DNA of 64,000 bases, taken from Anaeromassilibacillus sp001305115 (lineage in GTDB: Bacteria > Bacillota > Clostridia > Oscillospirales > Acutalibacteraceae). Shown here one piece after another: positions 53,760 to 60,796 of the stretch. The stretch covers positions 2,914,001 through 2,978,000 of the forward strand of contig AP031437.1 of NCBI GenBank assembly GCA_042854365.1, in the 5' to 3' direction. Below the pieces are notes generated by a model. That model was given only the letters and a program-made list of their open reading frames with translations. It was not told the DNA's origin and searched no databases. The position numbers were made by a program, and so were the translations under genes. Numbering within the stretch: the stretch's first letter is position 1; every line of letters begins with the position of its first letter.

Positions 53760-55013
53760 TTATTCGTCTGCGGAATAGATCAGGTTTCCTTCGGGACGTG
53801 GCTGTGCATCTGCAGCAAACAGGCGGTTGACTGTTTCTTCATCCGCAACTCCAGTGATTTTCAATTGATTGACATACTGAAAGTCCATAATCGACTGCTG
53901 CGTCCCCTCTCCATACAGGCCTGTGGGCTGCACAAAAAGGTATCCTAACTCCGCCAAACGCAGCTGAAGATTCTTGACTGCATCCCCTTCATCTCCCAGC
54001 TTCAGGGAATCCCCCTCCGGCTGTGCAGGAGCAGAACTGACATCACCGACATTCATGTCCGGGTTCCCGCCCGTAGGCGCTTGACTTTGGCCATCCTCCG
54101 GCGCCAAAGACGTGGTTCCCTCCGCCAGGGATGGGTACACGGTCCCCGCCATAAAACTGACGGCCGAAATCACCCCATTGCCCTGCCATTGCATCAAAGC
54201 GGGGTCCATTTCATAGACGCGTCCTTCCTGTACTGCTGTCAGGTTCTTGTATTTGTCCGTCTGCGCCAGAGTCTCCTTGAGCCCCGTAGGACAGAAGATG
54301 TACTGTGGTTGAACCATCAATAGGGTGTCCACTTCCATGTGGTTATCCACTCCATCGGAAGCTGCATTGATCAGCCCAGCGCATTCGATCAACTTGCCCT
54401 CGAGAGTATCGCCTGTCACTACGCCGCCTTCCACATCATAAAGATAACAGACGGAAACCGGCGTATCCGTCTGGGGAATCTGGCGGCTGATGTCGTCGAT
54501 GGTACTGAAAATCCCCTCGGCAATCTTTTCTCCCCGCTCATATCCTTTCACGCCGCCCATAATAGAAGCGCCAACCTCCCGATACAGGCGGGTAAAGTCT
54601 TCGCGGCTCGCTGCTGGCGCGATGGTGACAACATCTACTCCTGCATCGTTCAGCCCTTTCTTTTGCTCTTCGGTCGGAGATTGCTCCGTGAGTACCAAAT
54701 CCGCCCCAACCCCTAGTATGGACTGTGGGTCATCCATCGTCATGTCCGGAAGTACCGAGAGATCTTCCTGCGTACATGCCGCGCCCTTTCCACAGAGCTG
54801 CATCTCATAGCCGAGCGCTAGAATCACCTCTGCCAGATTGGGTGAAAGCACCACAACGCCCTTCGGCTCGTCTTGAATGGTCACTTCATTGACGGTAACT
54901 GGAAAGTCCCTCTCTGCTACGCCAGAACTGATGTCCCCTTGTGGTCCACAGCCCAAGCAAGCCCCAATCATCAATAACACGCCCAACAGCGCTGCAAATG
55001 ATCTTTTCAACAT
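53760..55013 (-). CDS. BtuF-like periplasmic binding lipoprotein fused to a peptidoglycan-binding domain
   Basis: A 417-residue lipoprotein (lipobox ACLGC). Residues about 45-310 resemble the BtuF/FepB helical-backbone fold (RVVVLSPNLAEVILALGY-like VVVLSPNLAEVILALGYEMQ, GADLVLTEQSP, VYEMDPALMQWQGNGVISAV). After a Pro/Gly/Ser linker comes a PG_binding_1 domain (LKLGDEGDAVKNLQLRLAELGYL and TGVADEETVNRLFA). The fold binds iron-siderophore, haem or corrinoid in relatives. No BtuC/D-type permease is here. The binding domain may tether the receptor to the wall. ATG 55013 has GGGAG upstream; the gene lies 26 bp after the DUF815 ATPase gene. Confidence 0.87.
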   Translation of the reverse strand: MLKRSFAALLGVLLMIGACLGCGPQGDISSGVAERDFPVTVNEVTIQDEPKGVVVLSPNLAEVILALGYEMQLCGKGAACTQEDLSVLPDMTMDDPQSILGVGADLVLTEQSPTEEQKKGLNDAGVDVVTIAPAASREDFTRLYREVGASIMGGVKGYERGEKIAEGIFSTIDDISRQIPQTDTPVSVCYLYDVEGGVVTGDTLEGKLIECAGLINAASDGVDNHMEVDTLLMVQPQYIFCPTGLKETLAQTDKYKNLTAVQEGRVYEMDPALMQWQGNGVISAVSFMAGTVYPSLAEGTTSLAPEDGQSQAPTGGNPDMNVGDVSSAPAQPEGDSLKLGDEGDAVKNLQLRLAELGYLFVQPTGLYGEGTQQSIMDFQYVNQLKITGVADEETVNRLFAADAQPRPEGNLIYSADE

Positions 55014-55039
55014 AAGACTTGTCTCCCTTCCGTCCTGTG

Positions 55040-56296
55040 TCAATCGAGCGGCTGTCCACGCCGGATGCGCGCTTCCGCGTCGTCGATATATTGTTTTGCG
55101 CAGCGCGGTGAACGGCCACTGCGGGCGATCGCCCAGCGTTCCGCCCCCGCCCTGATCTCTGGGAGGTATTCGTCCAGCTCGCGCTGGCGTGCCAAAAGCT
55201 CCACAATCTCCAAGAAATGCACTTTATCCGGGAGAGAAAATTGGATGGACAATCCAAAGCGGTCTGCCAGCGACATGCTCTCCTGGATGGTATCACCCAG
55301 GTGGATTTCGTCCCCTTCCCGATCGGAAAAACTTTCCCGCAACAGATGGCGGCGATTGGAAGTCGCATAAATAAGCGCGTTTTGCGGCCGTGCAGCCAAA
55401 CCGCCCTCTAACACAGCTTTCAATGCGGCATAGGTGTCGTCTTGCTGGGAAAAGGATAGATCATCAATAAAGATGATAAATTTTAGCGGAACCGATGCAA
55501 TTTGGTCCACCAACGCTGGGAAATCCATCAACGCTTCCTTGGGAATTTCAATTACACGCAATCCCTGCGGATAGAATTCGTTGAGCATCGCCTTGACCGT
55601 GGAAGATTTCCCCGTACCGCGATCCCCATACAACAGGCAGTTGTTTGCAGGAAGCCCTTGCAAAAAGGCCAATGTATTATCAATCGCCAATTTGCGCTGG
55701 ATCTCATATCCCTTGAGATCGGCCAGGCGCTGCTTGTCCGGATAAGCCACAGGCTGGATGCGGTGGTCTCGCCAAATAAAGGCACGGTAGCGCGCATACA
55801 TTCCGCATCCATTGGAGCGATAGTACGCTGCCATTTTCGTAATGCAATGGTCGAGTTCGCCATCGAGCACTGCAACAGGTTCGCCTATATTCCATTCGGG
55901 GAGCTGCATCCCCGCAATCTCCTTTGCAAATGCACAACTCTCCCGGATCTCTTTGGGTGTGAGAGTCGCCGCCTTCCGGATCACAGCCAAATCTCGCTTC
56001 ACTGCACAGCGCATTCCTTCCGGAAGTACGGCAGTTCCCGCGGCGGCGGCCAAAGAAAAGGCGTTCTCATCAAACAAAGCGGTCCCCGTGATGCATCCTG
56101 CAAGGTTTTCACTGTACCCACGCATACACAATACAGCAAAAAAATCGCCCCACGCATTTAGAAACGATTCCAAGGAACCGCCTTCCGCCTCCCACAGCAG
56201 CCGGTAAAACGCCTTTGGAACCGTCCGATTTAAAATCCCTTTATAAACAGAAAGAGAAGCCATCTCCATGGCCACTTCTTTGACTCGATTCGACAA
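55040..56296 (-). CDS. DUF815-family AAA+ ATPase
   Basis: A 418-residue ATPase. The C-terminal AAA module has Walker A YGDRGTGKSS, Walker B FIIFIDDLSF and a sensor segment LIYATSNRRHLLRE, followed by the DUF815 pattern LADRFGLSIQF. The N-terminal 150 residues are family-specific. Start: TTG 56296 with AAGGGG at 8 bp, giving SNRVKEVAMEMASLSVYKGIL, the usual N-terminus of this family; ATG 56272 or 56266 would remove part of it. The function of DUF815 proteins is not established. It is coupled (26-bp gap) to the BtuF-like/PG-binding lipoprotein. Confidence 0.88.
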   Translation of the reverse strand: MSNRVKEVAMEMASLSVYKGILNRTVPKAFYRLLWEAEGGSLESFLNAWGDFFAVLCMRGYSENLAGCITGTALFDENAFSLAAAAGTAVLPEGMRCAVKRDLAVIRKAATLTPKEIRESCAFAKEIAGMQLPEWNIGEPVAVLDGELDHCITKMAAYYRSNGCGMYARYRAFIWRDHRIQPVAYPDKQRLADLKGYEIQRKLAIDNTLAFLQGLPANNCLLYGDRGTGKSSTVKAMLNEFYPQGLRVIEIPKEALMDFPALVDQIASVPLKFIIFIDDLSFSQQDDTYAALKAVLEGGLAARPQNALIYATSNRRHLLRESFSDREGDEIHLGDTIQESMSLADRFGLSIQFSLPDKVHFLEIVELLARQRELDEYLPEIRAGAERWAIARSGRSPRCAKQYIDDAEARIRRGQPLD

Positions 56297-56553
56297 CAAA
56301 AAAACCCCTTTTCTATCCAAACACCGTTCGGCCTCTATGGCCGTTCCTGTTCTGGGCAATCTCCCCTACTACGCGGAAGCTTCCCGATTAAAACCCCATA
56401 GTTATATACAATACATGATACCCTTCAAAGGGTTTTATGTCAAGTTCACGACACGATTTGTCTTGCGAATTTACAAATTGTTTGCTACTATGGTGGTAAA
56501 TCTGTTTAGAAAGCGATTTCTCCTCTTTCCAGTGTTTCGAAAGGAAGTCAATC

Positions 56554-57375
56554 ATGAAAAGAAATTGGATTCGAGGCATAGCCGCTCTGATTCTCTGTTT
56601 TGCTCTTTTATGTACGGCCTGTTCCTCCAAGGGGCAACTTGACCCAGACGTCCTCTTTCGGGAGGCTATGTCGCAGGCAAATGCCCTTGAAAGTTGTGAA
56701 AGCCGCTTTTCAAGCGACCTGGAGTTTTCTGTGGGCGGTACAAAACAAACTTTTCATTCCGAGGTTTCCTCCATATATTTTGCCGATCCATTTCGTTTAA
56801 AAAGTACGCAGGATGCGGGGACTGGTGCGCCAATTGTAACGTATACAGTGGCCGAGGACAGCGCTTGCTGGTTTTACGCTGAATCTGAGGATGGATGGCT
56901 CCGCACTCCTGCTGAAAATCTGAACACCACCCCTCTGGAACAGATCGAGTGTCTGCGGTTGTTGAAGCAGGCTGCTGAACCGCACCTGGTTCGGGAGGAA
57001 GAAGTGGACGGTGTGGCAACCTACAAATTAGAGGTGACTTTTCCGGCAGAAATTCTTCGGAGTTCCATTGAGGCTACTGTATCTGCCAGTGGAATGGGGG
57101 ATGGGTCTCAAACATTGGTGCAGGAGCTTTTGGACAGTGTACCGGCGGTTTATGGCTATTGTTATCTGGAACAGGAAACCGGGCTTCCTGTTCGTATGGA
57201 ATTGGATACTACAGAGGCGCTCAATACTGTATTTAATAAAATCAGTGGCGACAGTGTAAAGGTTTCCGTGTCCAAGTGTACCATAGAAGGGAGCCTTACG
57301 CATTGCAATGACGCTTCCGCTGTAGAGCTTCCGCCTGAGGCAGCTTCAGCGCAAACGGTAGAAGCCGCGGGATAA
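56554..57375 (+). CDS. DUF6612-like lipoprotein of unknown function
   Basis: A 273-residue lipoprotein (lipobox LLCTAC). The body has the alternating beta-strand pattern of the LppX/LolA-like clamshell families: SRFSSDLEFSVGGTKQTFHSEV, DPFRLKSTQDAG, YTYKLEV-like VATYKLEVTFPAE and EQETGLPVRMELDTTEALN. Relatives may carry lipids or sense the envelope; no substrate can be assigned. ATG 56554 has AAAGGAAG at 6 bp. Single gene between a minus-strand operon and a bidirectional terminator. Confidence 0.8.
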   Translation: MKRNWIRGIAALILCFALLCTACSSKGQLDPDVLFREAMSQANALESCESRFSSDLEFSVGGTKQTFHSEVSSIYFADPFRLKSTQDAGTGAPIVTYTVAEDSACWFYAESEDGWLRTPAENLNTTPLEQIECLRLLKQAAEPHLVREEEVDGVATYKLEVTFPAEILRSSIEATVSASGMGDGSQTLVQELLDSVPAVYGYCYLEQETGLPVRMELDTTEALNTVFNKISGDSVKVSVSKCTIEGSLTHCNDASAVELPPEAASAQTVEAAG

Positions 57376-57444
57376 TCATGGCTTTTTCTTTTCATCGTAT
57401 CGGAAACCTACAAGGGTACTTCTTTCGCACGGTATCCGTATTAT

Positions 57445-57478
57445 AAAAGGCGGTGTGGAGTGTTCCGCACCGCCTTTT
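57445..57478. terminator. bidirectional terminator
   Basis: AAAAGGCGGTG-T-GGA pairs with TCC-G-CACCGCCTTTT. It separates the convergent lipoprotein and gerQ-like genes and has T or A tracts on both sides. Confidence 0.88.
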
Positions 57479-57491
57479 ATAGAGGGATAAA

Positions 57492-58112
57492 TTAGTAGTA
57501 AAACCGAATAAACTTGATGTTGTAAAAATCGCATGCCAGGATGTCGTCCGTCTCAGCCTCATTAATGAGAATAAAGTTTGCACCTACCGCCAAAAGGATT
57601 CCGGAACGAGTAACCATATTATTGGTCCCCACCAGAAATTCAACCTGTACTGGCCGGCCAATCTGCGTACGCAAAAAGCCATTCATATATTGTAAGCTTT
57701 CCGCTGGTATGGAAGGCGGTTGCGTCGTAGGAGTAATCGGCGCCAATGAGCCGCCAGTTGCGCCGCTCTGAGCAATGGCACTGCTATCTGTGGGCGCTCC
57801 CTGCGCAATGTTGTTACGGCTCTCCCAGCGGTCTGACAATGGCGGCCACGGTGTACCGACATGTTGGTTTTCCACAGCATAGTCCCGCAGTGGGCTATTA
57901 TCTGTATTTTGTAGTTGTTCCCTCTGTAATTGCCTCTGATATGCATTCATCACATTATAAGAAGCGATTTCTTCCAGAGTTGGCAAGTTTGGATTTGCCC
58001 GGTAATTGGTAAAGGAAGAGACATCCGGTGCGGAACTTCCGCAACCCGGCCCCACACAAGGTGTGGTCGCGCTGGACATCCCTTGATTTTGAGCGAATGT
58101 TCCAGTATCCAT
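57492..58112 (-). CDS. gerQ: GerQ-like spore coat protein
   Basis: About 206 residues. The last 60 (LRTQIGRPVQVEFLVGTNNM then TRSGILLAVGANFILINEAE and DILACDFYNIKFIRFYY) resemble the GerQ/YwdL domain, which in B. subtilis is needed for coat localisation of CwlJ and is crosslinked into the coat. The N-terminal 130 residues are Gln/Asn/Pro-rich with a CVGPGCG motif and differ from B. subtilis GerQ. It is directly downstream of a cwlJ-like gene, the same pairing as in Bacillus, which supports the call. ATG 58112 has GGAGG at 11 bp; ATG 58121 is in frame but 2 bp from it. Confidence 0.75.
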   Translation of the reverse strand: MDTGTFAQNQGMSSATTPCVGPGCGSSAPDVSSFTNYRANPNLPTLEEIASYNVMNAYQRQLQREQLQNTDNSPLRDYAVENQHVGTPWPPLSDRWESRNNIAQGAPTDSSAIAQSGATGGSLAPITPTTQPPSIPAESLQYMNGFLRTQIGRPVQVEFLVGTNNMVTRSGILLAVGANFILINEAETDDILACDFYNIKFIRFYY

Positions 58113-58143
58113 ATAAAACATACCCTCCTATTTCGTCATAGAT

Positions 58144-58590
58144 TCAAGTGGTTGCATACTTTTGTGTAGGCGTGTAAAAGCAGTGGTCATTGATTCGATT
58201 GAATGCAACGCCAATGCCACCTGGCGGAAAATAAGTGGGACATTGCGAACTGTAGGGATTAAAGAAAAATAAACTTTCTCCCACAGCCCCCAAGGTATTC
58301 CCCGCCAATGCCCAATCCGCTATTTCATAATGAATTTCTTGTGGATCCATATTCCATACGTTCTGTTGATTGTAGTTTCCATTTACGGTCTCCCGCATAC
58401 AGACAAACTGTCCGGGTTGTTCAATAATATTGCGTACATTCCCGCCCTGGCTGATTCGGAAAAACTCTCCATAGGGGACTGTCGCACGGTTCATGATGAC
58501 GGATGCCACTGCGCGCATACCGTCCTCCCCTTCCCCGCCCGCCTCACATTGGATCAACCGCGCCAGGAGTTCTCGCTCGGTATAAGCCAT
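58144..58590 (-). CDS. cwlJ: spore cortex-lytic enzyme, CwlJ/SleB-type cell wall hydrolase
   Basis: A 148-residue Hydrolase_2 domain protein without signal peptide, the size of B. subtilis CwlJ. The family pattern is AYTERELLARLIQCEAGGEGEDGMRAVASVIMNR (catalytic Glu in CEAGGEG), then FVCMRETVNG and a final FNRINDHCFYTP. It depolymerises cortex peptidoglycan during germination. ATG 58590 has AGGTGA at 6 bp; ATG 58596 is too close. Its stop is 32 bp before the gerQ-like gene, so the two form an operon, probably under a sporulation sigma factor. Confidence 0.92.
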   Translation of the reverse strand: MAYTERELLARLIQCEAGGEGEDGMRAVASVIMNRATVPYGEFFRISQGGNVRNIIEQPGQFVCMRETVNGNYNQQNVWNMDPQEIHYEIADWALAGNTLGAVGESLFFFNPYSSQCPTYFPPGGIGVAFNRINDHCFYTPTQKYATT

Positions 58591-58858
58591 ACTCATCACC
58601 TGATTTTTTAGAAATTGTCTCAAAGCATCATATGCCTTTCTTCCATGTCGTGGTACTGCTTTTCATTCTTTATGCTCGGAATATTTTGTCTGAACAGCAA
58701 GAATCCTGTAAAACTGCTTGACTTTTCCCGCACACTTCTTTAAAATGTAGATGTTCGCCTGAAATAGAAGCCATTAAGATTCGGGCGTCTTTTCTGGCCT
58801 ATTGGACTCAAAGTTGTTTGTAAGATGGTTTATAAGGCATATAGAAAAATGATTATAT

Positions 58859-58947
58859 GGAAGCGTATCGAAGTGGTCATAACGGGCCTGACTCGAAATC
58901 AGGTAGACGGCAACGTCTCGTGGGTTCGAATCCCACCGCTTCCGCCA
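58859..58947 (+). tRNA. tRNA-Ser (anticodon CGA)
   Basis: An 89-nt class II tRNA: acceptor GGAAGCG / CGCTTCC, anticodon stem-loop CCTGA-CTCGAAA-TCAGG, a long variable arm (GACGGCAACGTC), T-loop TTCGAAT and encoded CCA. The type III restriction-modification system starts about 240 bp downstream. Confidence 0.95.
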
Positions 58948-58952
58948 GTCGG

Positions 58953-58986
58953 AAGCCCCGGCGCGCAAGTCGCGTCCGGGGCTTTT
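58953..58986 (+). terminator. tRNA-Ser terminator
   Basis: AAGCCCCGG-CGCG pairs with CGCG-T-CCGGGGCTT, followed by TTTTGG. Confidence 0.85.
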
Positions 58987-59186
58987 GGTTTCTATAAGAT
59001 TACAGAAGGGCAAGTGCGGATTAAGAGAACCCCCAGACAGTATACCGGAACACGCTGTCCGAAACAGTCAGCAAGAGGTCTGGAAACGGCAAAGCAGATT
59101 TTCCCCTTGGGAAACAGCCTTTGAGAATGCTGCCCAAAAGATGCACGAGCAGGTTGAACAGATACCCTATCTGCGGAGGAAAGATA

Positions 59187-60782
59187 ATGCCAACACTGGA
59201 ATGGATCGGAAAAGATAAAGTTGTAAACCACCACCAGGAAGTGCCGTACCGGGTGCTGGAACGCCAGTACAGCTACGATGAAGCTGGACAGCACGCCGAG
59301 GACAACGGCAGTGAAAACATGATTATCCACGGCGATAATTTGGAGGCGTTAAAGGCCCTGCTGCCTCGGTACGAGGGCAAGGTAAAGTGCATCTACATTG
59401 ATCCTCCCTATAACACCGGCAACGAGGGCTGGGTATACAACGACAACGTCAACGACCCCAAGATCAAAAAGTGGTTGGGCGAAGTGGTAGGCAAAGAGGG
59501 AGAGGACCTCTCCCGCCATGACAAATGGCTGTGTATGATGTACCCCCGCTTGAAGCTGCTGCAAAAGCTGTTGGCAGAGGACGGAGCTATTTTTATTAGC
59601 ATTGATAGCACGGAGCTATCTTCCCTGCATCTTCTTTGCAATGAAATATTTGGGAATGTCAACTTTGTGGATTACATTTCGTGGTTTAAGAAAGCTTCCC
59701 CTTCAAATGACGCAAAATATTTTAGCAATGATATTGAATATATTCTTGTTTTTGCAAAGAACAAAGCGATTTGGAGACCATCACGTTTGCCCTTAACGGA
59801 AAAGCAATTAAGGAACTATCAAAACCCAGATAATGATCCTCGTGGCTGCTGGAATTCAGCTACATATACCTGCAATAAATCTAAAGAGGAAAGGCCAAGT
59901 TTGTATTACCCTATCCTAAATCCTAATACAGGACAAGAAGTTTGGCCAAAAGAAACAGCCGTATGGGCGTATTCAAAGGAACAATATGAAGAACATATCA
60001 AAAATAATTTGCTTTACTGGGGTGTAGATGGGAAAGCAAAATATCCGAGATTTAAAAAATTCTTATTTGGGCATCAAGGTGTAGTTAATCGTACACTTTG
60101 GCATTATGATGACGTGAATCATACACAAGGGGCTTCTATGGAGTTAAGAAAACTAGGAATAACCAGATTTGACACGCCAAAACCCACACGTCTGATTGAG
60201 CGTATCTTACAAATTGCATCCACCCCAGATTCCATCATTCTCGACTCTTTTGCCGGTTCCGGGACCACCGCCCATGCTGTGCTGAACATGAACAGGGCCG
60301 ACGGCGGCCACCGCAAATTTATTCTGGTGGAAATGATGGACTACGCCGGCAGCATCACCGCCGAGCGAGTCAAGCGGGTAATTGATGGGTATGGAGATAA
60401 AAAGGCCGTGGAGGGCACCGGCGGTCATTTCAGCTATTACGAGCTTGGGCCTGTGCTTTTGCTGCCGGACGGCAACCTCAACGAAGAAGTGGGCGCGCAG
60501 GAAATCCGGGAATATGTCTACTATATGGAGACCAAAGAGCCCCTGCCCGCCGGACAATCGAAGGACGAGCCCTATTTCATGGGCCTATGCCGCAATACCG
60601 CCTATTACTTCTATTACGAGCGGGAAAGCGTCACCACGTTGGACTACGCCTTTTTATCTACAATTCGGACCAAGGCCGAAGGCTATATCATTTATGCCGA
60701 TCTATGCGCTATCCCTCTGGAAACACTGCGCAACCATAACATCCTATTTAAGAAAATCCCTCGGGATATTGCACGGCTGTAA
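59187..60782 (+). CDS. mod: type III restriction-modification DNA methyltransferase (Mod), beta class
   Basis: A 531-residue N6-adenine methyltransferase. Motif IV DPPYNTG (Asp72-Gly78) precedes motif I FAGSGTTAHAV (355-365), the order of beta-class Mod proteins. Between them lies the target-recognition region, encoded by a distinctly AT-rich stretch (about 59640-60200). Motif X-type sequence is near the start (ENMIIHGDNLEAL). Mod recognises the site and is needed both for modification and for restriction with Res. ATG 59187 has GGAGG at 7 bp; the in-frame GTG/ATG at 59121 is unlikely. It stands 14 bp before res. Confidence 0.96.
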   Translation: MPTLEWIGKDKVVNHHQEVPYRVLERQYSYDEAGQHAEDNGSENMIIHGDNLEALKALLPRYEGKVKCIYIDPPYNTGNEGWVYNDNVNDPKIKKWLGEVVGKEGEDLSRHDKWLCMMYPRLKLLQKLLAEDGAIFISIDSTELSSLHLLCNEIFGNVNFVDYISWFKKASPSNDAKYFSNDIEYILVFAKNKAIWRPSRLPLTEKQLRNYQNPDNDPRGCWNSATYTCNKSKEERPSLYYPILNPNTGQEVWPKETAVWAYSKEQYEEHIKNNLLYWGVDGKAKYPRFKKFLFGHQGVVNRTLWHYDDVNHTQGASMELRKLGITRFDTPKPTRLIERILQIASTPDSIILDSFAGSGTTAHAVLNMNRADGGHRKFILVEMMDYAGSITAERVKRVIDGYGDKKAVEGTGGHFSYYELGPVLLLPDGNLNEEVGAQEIREYVYYMETKEPLPAGQSKDEPYFMGLCRNTAYYFYYERESVTTLDYAFLSTIRTKAEGYIIYADLCAIPLETLRNHNILFKKIPRDIARL

Positions 60783-60796
60783 AGGAGCGTACAGAA

